Of a DNA stretch of 64,000 bases, positions 49,373 through 60,074 are shown piece after piece. Position numbers and translations under genes: made by a program. Below the pieces are notes generated by a model. That model saw only the letters and a program-made list of their open reading frames with translations. It ran no database searches and was not told the origin of the DNA. How positions within the stretch are numbered: position 1 is the stretch's first letter; every line of letters begins with the position of its first letter. This DNA is from Nemertoderma westbladi (Eukaryota > Xenacoelomorpha > Nemertodermatida > Nemertodermatidae): assembly GCA_032718475.1 (NCBI GenBank), contig JAUCBJ010007863.1:1-64000 (forward strand), written 5' to 3'.

Positions 49373-50620
49373 GTGGGCCCTTCTAGTAAATCAAAACCTT
49401 CCAAATTCTCCATTGACTTACCTGATGACGTCACAAATACTTACGTCGACCGCATTGTAAACCTAACAGATTGTTGGACAAACGCTTGCCGAAAATTAGC
49501 GTGGATTGTACGTTTTGTACAATACGTTAAAGGCAAACGCAACTTTACACGTCGACTTACATTGACTGAGATTGACAGGTGTGAAATTAAATTAATTCGC
49601 CATTACCAACTGCGATATTTCGCACGCGAATTCACATCTATAAGTCAAGGTCAACCAATCAAGTCGTCACCAATATTGAGTTGGAGTCCGATAATTTATA
49701 ATGGCTTAGTTTGTCATAAATCTCGGCTTCAAAACATTGACTTTAACACAAACTTTAGATACCCAATAATAATACCGCAGCATCACGAATTACAACGTGC
49801 AATGATACTGGACGCACATTTACATCTGAAACACGCTGGAAGACACCACTGTCTTTCCTACTTACGTACAAGATTTGTATTAATTAGACCCAGTAAAGCG
49901 TTAAGTTCAGTGACACGTACGTGTATTATTTGTAAAAAGGTACACTCTAGAATAGGCACTCAAGAAATGAGTGAACTTCCACAAGCACGACTTCAAGCAG
50001 TCAGACCACCTTTTACAGAGACTGGAATTGATTGCTTTGGTCCCATACATACGAAACGTGGACGTATACTAGTAAAACGCTGGGGACTGATTTTCACATG
50101 TATGTCCAGTAGGGCAGTTCATATTGAACGTGTGATGGATCTTTCCACCAACGCCTTTATACTAGCATTGCGGCGATTTATCGCTAGACGCGGACTAGTG
50201 AAATGCTTGTACTCAGACCAAGGTACAAACTTTGTTGGTGCTCGAAATGAAATTGCTAGAGCCTTTAAGAAATTAGATCATGACCAAATCTCAAACGAAC
50301 TACGTCCTTACAAGATTGTTTGGAAGTTTAATCCTCCAGATAGTCCATGGAGAGGAGGAGTCTGGGAGAGATTGATTAGATCTATAAAAACAGCCATGGC
50401 AAAAGTCATTCCAGTAAACCACATCTTGACAGACGACCAACTGACAACATTGTTTGTTGAAATCGAGGCAATACTAAATACTAGACCAATAGTATTAGTA
50501 CCCGATGACAAACAATCCCAGTTTGCTTTAACACCGGCACACCTGCTTATGCAGGCACCGACTACTTTGACGCCTATTTCTTTTCCAATGGAAGGCGATA
50601 GCTACGGTAGAAAAGCGTGA
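49373..50620 (+). CDS. BEL 2 integrase
   Basis: Integrase inserts the cDNA copy into the genome. A 415-codon frame includes the HHCC zinc-binding part (HLHLKHAGRHH followed by CIICKK, about 49814-49940) and the DDE core: ETGIDCFGP (first Asp, near 50029), YSDQGTNFVG (second Asp, near 50214) and WRGGVWERLI (Glu, near 50363). These are typical of BEL/Pao integrases and all catalytic residues are present. The true protein is part of the gag-pol polyprotein, so 49373 (a non-ATG codon) is not a real start. The frame ends early at 50618-50620; a one-base shift leads to the next fragment. Confidence 0.9.
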   Translation: MGPSSKSKPSKFSIDLPDDVTNTYVDRIVNLTDCWTNACRKLAWIVRFVQYVKGKRNFTRRLTLTEIDRCEIKLIRHYQLRYFAREFTSISQGQPIKSSPILSWSPIIYNGLVCHKSRLQNIDFNTNFRYPIIIPQHHELQRAMILDAHLHLKHAGRHHCLSYLRTRFVLIRPSKALSSVTRTCIICKKVHSRIGTQEMSELPQARLQAVRPPFTETGIDCFGPIHTKRGRILVKRWGLIFTCMSSRAVHIERVMDLSTNAFILALRRFIARRGLVKCLYSDQGTNFVGARNEIARAFKKLDHDQISNELRPYKIVWKFNPPDSPWRGGVWERLIRSIKTAMAKVIPVNHILTDDQLTTLFVEIEAILNTRPIVLVPDDKQSQFALTPAHLLMQAPTTLTPISFPMEGDSYGRKA

Positions 50621-50955
50621 AAATCACCCAACTACTGGCTAACAAATTCTGGGAAATATGGCAAAACCATTATTTGCCCTCTATTTCTGCCAGAACTAAT
50701 TGGTACAACAATACTCGCGCTTTAAAGCCGGGAGATCATGTGCTGTTAGCGGAAGTGAATCTAAAAAGACGCTTCTGGATACCAGGTGTAATTTTAGCCA
50801 CACATCCATCTATGGATGGAATGACAAGAACCGTAACGGTACGGACAATTGACGGTCGTACAGTTGACAGACCGACTCAACGTCTCGTACTTCTTGAAGA
50901 GACTCGAAACGAGTCTGGAGACTACAAATCTCCAACTAATGTTAGTAAATAATAA
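50617..50955 (+). pseudogene. BEL 2 pol C-terminal DUF5641-like domain
   Basis: About 112 codons following integrase in a shifted frame: ANKFWEIWQNHYLPSIS, then KPGDHVLLAE and RRFWIPGVIL, and TVTVRTIDGR with RPTQRLVLLE at the end. This matches the domain found after integrase in BEL/Pao polyproteins (DUF5641). The stop is TAA at about 50950-50952. Confidence 0.85.
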
Positions 50956-51612
50956 GGAGTTTACAAATAGATTTCCACGTACCTGTACACTGTAGTAAAG
51001 ACAGCGGTAGAATTCCATTGTCTTTATATGTGAACATTGAGGGTAGTACCCTTATGTGTCACATAGGAGCGGGATTTGTAGGTATAAGAAATGGAATTCT
51101 ACTTGGAACTCACAATATTGAGACATTTTCGAAATTTTAGACAATCCATTTAGATTTGAAAAAATTTTAAAATTTTCTCCAGTGAATAGATTTCAGGGTA
51201 CAGTCGGGTGGAACTTAAAATTAGAGAAACAAGAGAGGAAGACTTGCGAGCCTTTCTTAAAATTTAATTAAATTTTACACGGTCTTGTTTCAATAAGTTA
51301 CGTCAATAAATAGACTTCCCTATATTTATTACTAATTCTGGAATGCTTATTTTCTGATAATAGTTTGGGATCAAAAAGTGAGTATTTTAGACTCACAGCC
51401 AGTTTAGCCCAAAATCGTTTTTTATTTCGGCAAAAATTTAAATAAGAAACAGTGTGTCACTAAAGAAACCCTGGATCTTAGGCTATGGGTAGGAGGTTAG
51501 AGCGTTGTCGAGCCAAAAGGGCAGACGAAAACTCTCATGTCTCCTCACAACTAACTACAAACTCTGTTGTATTCCCTCTAGTAGTAATGATTATGTAACT
51601 ACACCTCTAATT
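50956..51612 (+). other. Non-coding interval between pol and ORF3
   Basis: No coding sequence is supported. It has an inverted pair TAGAATTCCAT/ATGGAATTCTA near 51006 and 51094 that could form a stem around an 80-bp loop. One copy of the dispersed GAAGACTTGCGAGCC motif lies at 51237-51258. Confidence 0.6.
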
Positions 51613-52009
51613 ATGGAGAAGGAGATACATGGAGAGCCGAGATGGGGATATGATATCCAAGAGGAAGCAGCAGCGCCATTCGAGAGATTTGGAGCCAAAG
51701 ACTACACTATATTTGGTATAAAGGAATTATCAGAAAGTACAGCAAAACTCGCGAGAACGAAATATGACTCGAACGTATTAAAGAGGAGGCAAAATGCGTT
51801 AAATGAAAGAATCGAAAGTTTGCGCAAAACCTTCAATGAACTTTACCCGTACGACGCTTTGTGTGATACGGGAGACATTAGCAAAGACCCCGATACTGAA
51901 ATTAGTCGTTTGTATCATACCATGCAATACCTGAAGGCGCACGAACCTATGCCTGCGGTACGAGATGAATTTGATGGAATGCATCTTTACAGACGAACTC
52001 GAGGGGACG
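51613..52009 (+). pseudogene. BEL 2 ORF3, N-terminal part
   Basis: ATG at 51613; the frame is open from about 51490. The product is polar and mainly helical (for example LKRRQNALNERIESL), without signal peptide or membrane segment. I recognise no family. It is cut at 52009 by the foldback insertion and continues at 52220 in the phase expected when the 220-bp insert plus target copy is left out. Its position after integrase is where some LTR elements carry env or accessory genes, but nothing here looks like an envelope protein. Confidence 0.65.
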
Positions 52010-52229
52010 GGAAGCAGGACAATTCGGTCCCGGACAATTCGGTCCTAGGACAATTCGGTCCTAGGACAATTCGGTCCCGGACAATTCGGTCCCGGACAAT
52101 TCGGTCCCATTTATTTAGTGTTTTGGGACCGAATTGTCCGGGACCGAATTGTCCGGGACCGAATTGTCCGGACCGAATTGTCCGGGACCGAATTGTCCGG
52201 GACCGAATTGTCCTACATCCGAGGGGACG
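52000..52229. mobile_element. Foldback element in ORF3 with 10-bp target duplication
   Basis: CGAGGGGACG at 52000-52009 is repeated at 52220-52229. Between them are six copies of GGACAATTCGGTCC (52017-52108), a 16-base loop (52109-52124) and six reverse-complement copies (52125-52213). The outer ends are GGAAGCA and TACATC. The insertion adds 220 bp and so shifts the ORF3 frame. The structure is that of a small foldback or MITE; a 9-10 bp duplication would suit a Mutator-like source, which is inference. Confidence 0.85.
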
Positions 52230-54157
52230 ATAGAGAAACCAAGGAAGCATTTTCAGTTTATAAACTTTATTATCAATGTGGTGCTTGTATGCGCGAACAA
52301 CGAAATGCGATTCCGATGTGTTTGAATAAGGAAAATCCCGAACCGATATTGGCGAGGTGTTCGAACCATCAACAACTACGCTACCAGGAAGGAGGGTATC
52401 CTTTATCAAATCCATATCATTCGTTTGCTATGACTGGACCAAAGGCGGGAGAAATTGTCGTTTACCCACCTAAGGTTGTTGAACCCGATGCATTTGAACT
52501 TACGCTGGACGAGGCGAATCAGTCAACCCGCGAAAAGAAAGAAGCTCTTAGCCTATACAGAGCCTACAAGGCTTTCAAGAAAGGTGAGATGGAAGAATCG
52601 GGCGGAAGACTCGCGAGCCTACCTTACCATTGGACGTCACACGATCAAACTCCAGCTAAGGAGATGACACCGGAAGTTTTCGAGAGCATAAACTTTGCTC
52701 AAAATGTTATTCAGAGACTACAGATTGCATCCCCGGAGAGGACAAGAGAAATGCAACCATATAGTACTTCGACTACGAAACCATTGAGTACGACACTCAA
52801 TTTTCCTATTAGTATACCAGTCCGACAGGATACGACGTACGAAATACCCATCGTGGATCATCCAGAAATTATTTCAAACTTTAAGTTTCTTCCTGCAGTT
52901 GTTTTTAGCGATATGGGTAAGATATGTGATTTACGTAGACATATTACTCAAAAGGTCGTGTATAACGTTCCACCTCATATTCAAGATTTTAGGGAACTGG
53001 ATAGAGCTGGTGCTGATATAGCTCCGAGTAATTTGAAAGGATATTTAACCAGAACGATTCGTTTATGGATTGGAACTGGAACCTTCGAGTCGGATACAGA
53101 TATTGCCACGAATTGGCAAGGTAAGGTTATTCGTTTCGAAGATGTTAAGGACATAGAGAAGATTTGGCAACCTTCGGAAGAATTGTTGGACGAATGGAAT
53201 AGAACGTTTAGATCGTTTCAGGAAAATGGTTACATGTTTTACGATAACGAGGGCGGCAGTCATCAACAGAGTTTGACTTCTAAGACTATACAAATTAGAG
53301 CGGCGGACGGAGTCTTGCACGTTTTCAGTAGACAGAGGAGCGACAAACGAATGCCGATACCTCCAGCAAATACAAAGCGACACCATCTCATCACTGACAT
53401 AGTAAAGAAGATGGACCAAGCTTGTAATATCAATGCTAGAATGCTACCGAAGATGGTAAGAAATATGATTTTAGATAAAACTGTTGTAAAGATTGGATCA
53501 GGAGTAAGAGAGGACTTAATTAGCGACTTCGCCGGCATGACGGACAGCGATGACCGACTACCGACACCTTACGTCGACACTCGACCTCTTATTCTGTGGT
53601 CTATAGAACAAGGATATTTTCGTGAGTATAATACTCAGAAGACCGGAACTGGATACATTTCCTACCTGTTATTCAATTGGGATTATAAGGAAAGTAAGAG
53701 AACCAAGTATATTGAGACTTATGGAGAAGGTGATACTCCAGATATGAGTGAGTTTGAATCACAGCTCAAATGGAGAGGATGCGTGTATTGGGCTATTACG
53801 TCACCTCCAAGAGCGGTCCTACAATATTATTTAGCAATAGAGTCGTCAGTGAATGTTTGCTTAATCGCCGACATTGTGTCTCGGACTCTTAAAAGACATC
53901 CACTTTGTCTCGGAGAAGATCATACGTTCTACATGGAAGGGAGAATTCATACCGACGTGTTTAGACGATTTCTTGAACCCTTCTACAACTCCGACGCTCA
54001 GTGCAATGCCTTTACTCGAGCAGGATTTAGTATATTTCGAGACGTGTATCTTCGCTGTGCGGGATCTCTTATCGAAAGACCATCTATGTTTACATTGTTA
54101 CCCTATGAAGGAGAACGTATCGTGGAGATTACGGATGAATCACTGAATCACAAATGA
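52220..54157 (+). pseudogene. BEL 2 ORF3, central part
   Basis: About 645 codons following the foldback element. A Cys-containing segment (YQCGACMREQ, about 52270) and a mixed globular region follow. Around 53486-53600 the text VVKIGSGVREDLISDF and later YVDTRPLI resembles the middle motif of DEDD-type 3'-5' exonucleases (Lys-x-Gly-x-Gly...Asp-Leu, then Val-Asp-x-Arg). I cannot find a convincing first DxE motif, so this is only a weak hint. One dispersed GRLASL segment (52604-52625) is in this frame. The frame stops at 54155-54157, after which coding continues one base out of phase. No membrane or signal segments are seen. Confidence 0.6.
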
Positions 54158-54806
54158 TTATAGTGTGGGAGGAAGCGCTCGACCAATTGGAGATCTTATA
54201 TACGAACGAGTGTGGTACCCTGCCAATACGATGTGTGGTAAATGTGGCGTCGCTGGACATCATTCGACCAAGTGCAGTGGAAAGCACATTACTACGACTC
54301 AACTAATCTGTGGATGGTGTGGAGATCAAGGGTCTCATACCTTTTATACTTGCTGGAGATTTATGGCTTAATGTACTTATTGCAATATAAAGGGACATCG
54401 AGCATCTGAATGCCAACTAAGAGACATACCTTATGAACACGAATCTGTAAAACTCGTGAGAAAACTATTCGATGAGTGGGAAGATTTAGCCGACGAACAT
54501 GTATCGGCACAAAGAAGACGATTCCCGATGAGAGCGCATCTTGGATTTTGGGCGGTAAATCCCCAAACAATGATGTCGGAAGGATACATCTCCGCTATGC
54601 CCCAATATGACGAACTTATCGAGGTAGTCGACATTTTGCCTCACGATAGTGGATTTAGAGTGGTGCGCGAGTATCTGTTACAGATTCACCCGGACAATAA
54701 GAATACGTGGAATTTTCAGAAAGTTGTTAATCGTATCACGTATGGTGAATTTGATCGTTTCCGAACTATTATATATTCTTTAATCCAGGCTAACGTACGC
54801 CCATAG
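54158..54806 (+). pseudogene. BEL 2 ORF3, zinc-knuckle C-terminal part
   Basis: Continues ORF3 after a shift near 54150-54165. It has three CCHC-type knuckles: CGKCGVAGHHSTKC (about 54231), CGWCGDQGSHTFYTC (about 54309) and CTYCNIKGHRASEC (about 54372). A TAA at 54369-54371 lies between the second and third. A helical stretch follows (LVRKLFDEWEDLADE) up to a stop at 54804-54806. Such knuckles bind RNA or single-stranded DNA, so ORF3 may be a second nucleic-acid-binding, gag-like protein. Altogether ORF3 would be about 990 codons before the lesions. Confidence 0.65.
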
Positions 54807-56540
54807 TAAAACATAATTATTAATACATAACATACACAATACATACAAGCACGATAAACCACAAGTAACATCAATTAATATGTAGGAAAAATATATTAAG
54901 GCGAAGCACGAGACGCTAGTACATACATCATACTTAGTAAGAAATAGTAGCACAATAAACATATAAACAAATGGTAAAATGTTAATAGACTAAAACATAC
55001 AGTACATTAGATAAATTACAAGATAATAATTGTATTTCATACATAAAACATGGATTCACGCAACCTGCTTGTATGAATAGTGGCCAATGCAACCGCCCGT
55101 ACAATACTATTTTCACTATTGTCGACACGGCGGAACAACGAATTTATTGCATTGAATCTAATGTGACAAAATTTGGGTAAGTTGAGTTCCCCGAACATTA
55201 GTGAAACGCTACAGTCGTAGCTGTAACCGAATAGACGCCTAGCAATATTGTTATAGCCAACGCGCAGTTTATTATATATGCTGAGACTGAGATTTCGCCT
55301 GGACCACAATGCATTGCAATAAAATTGTGTACAAAAGCATTGGAACAATTTACGCTTGATAGTTCTAGAACAAAATTTAAATTTAGAAATAAGCAGATTC
55401 CCACGTTTATACAAACTATGGAGTTGATTTAAAATATCAAAGTTATCATCTGTTGAGTTATGTAATATGTGACCCAAGTATTTGTATTTAGAAACAGTCT
55501 CCAATTTCGAACAATTAACAGTAATATTGTTTGCAAGTAAATTTTTATTTGTTTTAGGTGTAAATATCATGAGCTTAGATTTTTTGACGTTCACTTTAAT
55601 GGAATGGGAATCTGCATATTTTTCATATATCTGTATAAGAGTGTTGAGCCCATGTATAGAATTAGAAGCCAAGGCTAGGTCATCAGCATATATAAAGTGG
55701 TTAGCCCGCTGGCCACTGACAACACAGCCGACGCCTGATTCGGTGAACTCGACACTGAGATCATCTACATAAAGGTTGTAGAATCTCGGTGACAAGATCC
55801 CGCCCTGTTTCATACCGTTGGATACAGTGAACGAAACAGACACGCAACCTCCCCACCGGACAGAAAGATGTTGAAATCTGTACCAAAACCGTATAATGCG
55901 AATAAAAAATAAAGGAACATTCCTGTCGATAAGCTTCGAAAATAATTTGTAATGGTTCACCAAGTCGAAGGCCTTCGACGAGTCAAGGAATACTCCAAAA
56001 ACAGGACTGTCATTTATAATATAATGTTGAATAGTTTCTTTCAAAGCGTAGACACATAGTTCCGTGCCGAGGTCTGACTTGAATCCGAACTGAGAGTTTG
56101 ACGTATAAAGAAATGAAGCATATCGATCAAGATAAATTAGTTCCAATATCTTACTGCATACAGTCGCTGTTGCTATACCACGATAGTTATCAACATCCGT
56201 TATGTCGGCATTTTTGTCCTTAACCAATGGAATAATGAACGACTCAAGAAGAGGTTCTGGAATATAACCATGTATATTAATTGCTGAAAACAAAAGAGCT
56301 AGCGTTTTATATAAGTTTACAGGGCCATTCTAAAAATGTTCACTGAATAATTCGTCTGGGCCGGCGCATTTGCCATTGGCCATAGCATCAATAGCAACAA
56401 CGACCTCAGCAGTTTTAACTAACATATCATTAGAAAACACAATACTTTGTAACTTGCGCTCCACTGATTCTTTTAGAGTGTCATCATTAACAGAATTGTA
56501 TAAATTCGAGAATTTATCTTTAAACATCTTACATACTGAA
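54805..56540 (-). mobile_element. Minus-strand LINE, 5'-truncated
   Basis: The only element in the window clearly on the minus strand. It has an RT frame at 55037-56527 and about 230 bp of AT-rich 3' UTR (54805-55036). The edges are estimated: to the left ORF3 coding ends at 54806, to the right plus-strand coding-like sequence resumes near 56540. I find no clear target duplication. It probably inserted into the distal part of ORF3. Confidence 0.7.
55037..56527 (-). pseudogene. LINE reverse transcriptase with one stop
   Basis: The frame starts at about 56527 and runs to 55037, with a single TAG at 56330-56332 inside; the phase is the same on both sides. Motifs in order: NGKCAGPDEL, FIIPLVKDKNADITDVDNYRGIA, FGFKSDLGTELCV, FGVFLDSSKAFDLVNH (motif A), GMKQGGILSPRFYNLYVDDL (motif B), FIYADDLALAS (motif C) and KYKYLGHIL. 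The endonuclease domain is missing because of 5' truncation. The sequence differs greatly from the LINE at 32939-38709, so it belongs to another LINE group, which I cannot name. Confidence 0.85.
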
Positions 56541-56828
56541 AAGCAGAATAAGGGAGCTTGGTTAACCGTCGCATGGGCATACCGAGCCGCGTTTTACCAC
56601 AAACGTATACGAGCGAGCGTATTCGAGGAAGAGGAGATCCTAGAGGCGACAAATATACCAGCCACTCCGGTTGCGCCGTCTGCACGTCACCCTCGGGAGG
56701 ACGGACAGGGTAGGATCATAAGGGTCCAGAAAGTGAGCCAACAATTAAAGAAGTCTATTAATATAGAAGAACGCAAGGGAGTTGAGCCGACCATTCGAAT
56801 TACTCGGGATACGGTATCGCTTCCTTGA
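56541..56828 (+). pseudogene. Coding-like fragment, possible end of ORF3
   Basis: A plus-strand frame reading KQNKGAWLTVAWAYRAAFYHK and then an Arg/Glu/Pro-rich segment up to TGA at 56826-56828. It starts where the minus-strand LINE ends and is in the same frame number as 54158-54806. It may be the distal part of ORF3 displaced by the LINE, or unrelated. No family is recognised. Confidence 0.35.
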
Positions 56829-57120
56829 GAACCAACAGGAGGATCAGGACATACACCAGCTGATCAAAGGGGGGCGCAAGCTACTCTTGGGTCTGCGTCG
56901 TCCGCTTCCCGCGCGTTCCCAGACGTTTTACCAACTGTAGTGACAACTGATCGGTCATGAGGAATCGGTCGAGGTTTCGGGATACCAAATAGACGAATTT
57001 GTGAGGAAATGGTCGCACCGTCTCCCAACGTACAAGCGAAACCAGTGACTCGCCCCACGAGTCCCATATCGCGAGCAAAGTCACCTGTGCGCAGTTTTCG
57101 AGGACGCGGCAGGGCTCGAT
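56829..57120 (+). other. GC-richer stretch after the ORF3 remnant
   Basis: Short open frames on both strands; none resembles a known protein. By composition it may be further eroded coding sequence of BEL 2. Confidence 0.4.
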
Positions 57121-57620
57121 CTACTAAGCGATAAAAGGGAGGGCAAGGGTGGACGGAAGACTCGTGAGCCTTTCTTGTGAATTTTGTGATTTATTTGAGT
57201 TATATATTTTATATTTAGTAAGATTTATATTTAGTAAGATTTATATTTAGTAAGAATTTATATTTGCAAGATTTATATTTTATATTTGTGTTTATTCCGA
57301 ACTTATGCAATTTATATTGTTCCGAATATTATGCAATTTATATCTTATAAGCAGTATTTGTATTTACAGTGAAATAGAAAGTAAGAGTAGATGGAAGACT
57401 CGTGGGCCTTTCTTATAGTTTCATTTGTAAAGCGTTATATTTTGTATTTAGAAAGTTTTATAGTTAGAAAGTTTTGTACTTAGAAAGACTCATATTTGTA
57501 ATTATTCCGAACTTATGCAATCTACATTTAGGCACGAAAGTATTTGTAATTATTTGAATTTATGCAATATTTGAGATGCAAGAGTAGATGGAAGACTCGC
57601 GAGCCTTTCTTATGATTTTC
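57121..57620 (+). repeat. Three-unit repeat around the GAAGACTCG motif
   Basis: Units start near 57151, 57389 and 57587 with AGATGGAAGACTCGYGRGCC followed by TTTCTT and AT-rich sequence with TTATATTTGTA and TTATGCAAT blocks. The spacing is about 238 and 197 bp. Confidence 0.65.
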
Positions 57621-57905
57621 ATTTATTTGTATTTGTAATTATTTGAATTTATGCAATATCGAGATGCAATAGATTTATATTGGTGAATTTAATTTAGATT
57701 TATATTGTACTTACTTAGTAAAGCCTTAAATATGTAAGGTTTGAATTTGTAATTATTTTGTATCGAATTATTATGTAGAAAGGAAGTATTGCTTGAAATT
57801 TAATTTGTAAATATGTAGGTACGCCCTAAGTATTCTATAATTTGATGGATTATTGGTGAAAACCGTATATTTTATGCACGATAATATCCTGTTTTCATGG
57901 AGCGG
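57621..57905 (+). other. AT-rich 3' untranslated region before the 3' LTR
   Basis: No gene. The last bases before the LTR are CATGGAGCGG, a short purine-rich stretch that may serve as the polypurine tract priming plus-strand synthesis. Confidence 0.5.
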
Positions 57906-58050
57906 TATAGAATTATATTCTCTAAATGCCGTGGATTTTCAAAATTTTATTTTATTCGAATTAACTTTGTTATAAAGATTACATTAAGTCCTCATTTGTA
58001 TTTACTATATCTATTTGTACGATGATTAATCAAGTGGTTCAGTAGCTCAG
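57906..58050 (+). repeat. BEL 2 3' LTR, first part
   Basis: Matches 40019-40163 with one substitution. It ends with TAGCTCAG, the A-box sequence of the tRNA-like segment, where the large insert begins. Confidence 0.9.
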
Positions 58051-60074
58051 GCAGAATACCTAAGGACTGTGGTAAATCTAAGGTTGAGAGTAGGCTAGAG
58101 CTAAGGTCGCGAGTAGCCTGGAGGTGAGGAAGGGAGTAGCTTGCTTAGGTGGATGGTAGGAAAAACCCGGCTTTCTATTGGCTGTTATAAATAGCTTACA
58201 TAGTTTAAACTATATAGTAGTTCCCCTGGTTGAGGAGATGGGAAATCATGTACTGGGATAGGCTGCTAAGTTAACCCAACAAAACAACTACTTTTAATTA
58301 ATTATTGATTACAGGCAAGGATTTGGAAGGAATTTTTTAATTTCATCAAAGGTTTACGTTTAATTAAACGAGTATCAGTTAATCGTGTTATATTGACAAA
58401 TAAATTATCATATTACAAATATATTATCTAGTTTTCTAGACTTATGATTAAATAATAAACTTTCAATAATATGTCATGAGTTCAAAGGCATCCACGAGTA
58501 CCGTGTTTGGATACGGGAATTAGCAAAGGAGACCGGCCATTTAGCGGAGGGGGGGGGGGGGGGGGGGGGTCATTTTTGGGGGTTTTAGAGCATGTAGTTG
58601 TAGGCCTAGGTTTTTGTACTACATGGTGTTGATCGTGTGGGTGGACCACCGAACAGTTGCGAATTTTAGACTAAAGAAGACAATTGTTTAAAATTTATTG
58701 TTTATTTGGTAATCCGATACTCACATTGCACATATAGAGTAAGATATACAGTATATTGTATAATTGCAATATTAAAAGTTAAGTTACAATAATACTTTGG
58801 ACAATGGTGTGGCTAGTATTATAGCCCAATGTATTGTCTGGGAGTGCCGGGCAGGTAGGGGTGGTGTGCAGTGCTTGCAAAAAAAAAGGGGGGGGGGGGG
58901 ATATTACTATTATGTGAATTGTGAGGTGAGAGATTGTTACTGTTGTTGTTGATAGGGAAATAATTAATTATCCTACGTTAATCTCCAGCGCAATCAATTG
59001 TTTCACTGGAGTTCCGATGCTGATCCAGGTATATAAAACTAAACTAATGAGTCGAGATAGGAAATACATAAAATATAAAATATTGGATGGAAAAGGTTAT
59101 GGAAAATTGGTAAGATCTATGTTTTATTGATTGTTTACAGTGTACTTTAATTTAATATTTTAGAAGGTGACCTATTTCGAAAAGGGTACTGTATTTTAGA
59201 TTTTTTATGTTTTACGTCAGCAGAGGAATCAGAGTTCCATATCGTTGGCCCTGAAAAATAATTATTACAGTTTGGAAAATATTGGAAAACTAATGGATCT
59301 TTGAGATGAGCAATGAGCATATCCTTGCCTTAAGGCCTGTTTACACGTGGCAACTTTTAGAGCAACTTTCTCGGCAACTTGTAGAGCAAACCAGGTTGCC
59401 GATCAAGTTGCTCTGTGTAAACACGTAAAAAAGTTGCCGTAAAAGTTGCTCAACTTTTAAGGCAACTTGAAGGAATTAGCGTTGGCAAATTAAAGCGGAA
59501 TAATCAAATTAAATTATCAAAAACTAGCTAGTACATGTAGATAAAATGACCCACTATTTTACAGTTAAACTCGCTCTAAAAGTTGCCGGCCATCTCGCTC
59601 TAAAAGTTGCTCTAAAAGTTGCTCCAAAAGTTGCCGGCCATGTTGCTGGTAAAGTTGCCACGTGTAAACAGCGATTAAATTAAGTTGCTCCAAGAAACGT
59701 TGCTAGTTGCCGAGAAAGTTGATCTAAAAGTTGCCACGTGTAAACAGACCTTTAGGGGTAGAATAGCCTACGTTGATAGTAAAGACGTAAATGATAATAT
59801 ATTATCTGTTGAATAAGTTAAATTTGTATAAGTTACTGTATAATGTACAATGCTCTATATGTATATGACATGTTCTCATACTGTACCTTATATATTAATA
59901 TTGATGTTTAAATATTTACAAAGTATAATAATTCTTATAAAAATATGTATGGTAGAAAAATACATTATTGCGTTTTTCCTTTCTCTCTGCGTTTTTCCTC
60001 CCGCTCTGGTCATTTTTCCGCGTAATTCTTTTCCCCCCTTGTTTACAGTCTGTTTTACCCCAGCCCTAGCTCAG
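58051..60074. mobile_element. Inserted element, tandem copy 1
   Basis: Between TAGCTCAG at 58043-58050 and TAGCTCAG at 60067-60074. It begins GCAGAATACCTAAGG and ends TTTACCCCAGCCC. No transposase or other protein is encoded. It contains a 21-base G run (58549-58569), a second A/G-run (about 58880-58900) and a MITE (59332-59752). An 8-bp duplication would suit a non-autonomous hAT-type element, but I see no clear terminal inverted repeats, so the class is open. Confidence 0.65.
59332..59752. mobile_element. MITE-like inverted-repeat element, copy 1
   Basis: Terminal inverted repeats of about 28 bp: AAGGCCTGTTTACACGTGGC at the left and its near-exact reverse complement at the right (one mismatch). 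The interior has many copies of AAAGTTGCTCTAAAAG and GTTGCCGG type sequence in both orientations. No ORF. It is a short non-autonomous DNA element nested in the larger insert. Confidence 0.75.

Noticed and set aside
51613-54806. Envelope gene in ORF3
   Set aside because: There is no signal peptide, no transmembrane segment and no fusion-protein pattern; zinc knuckles at the C-terminus speak against it.
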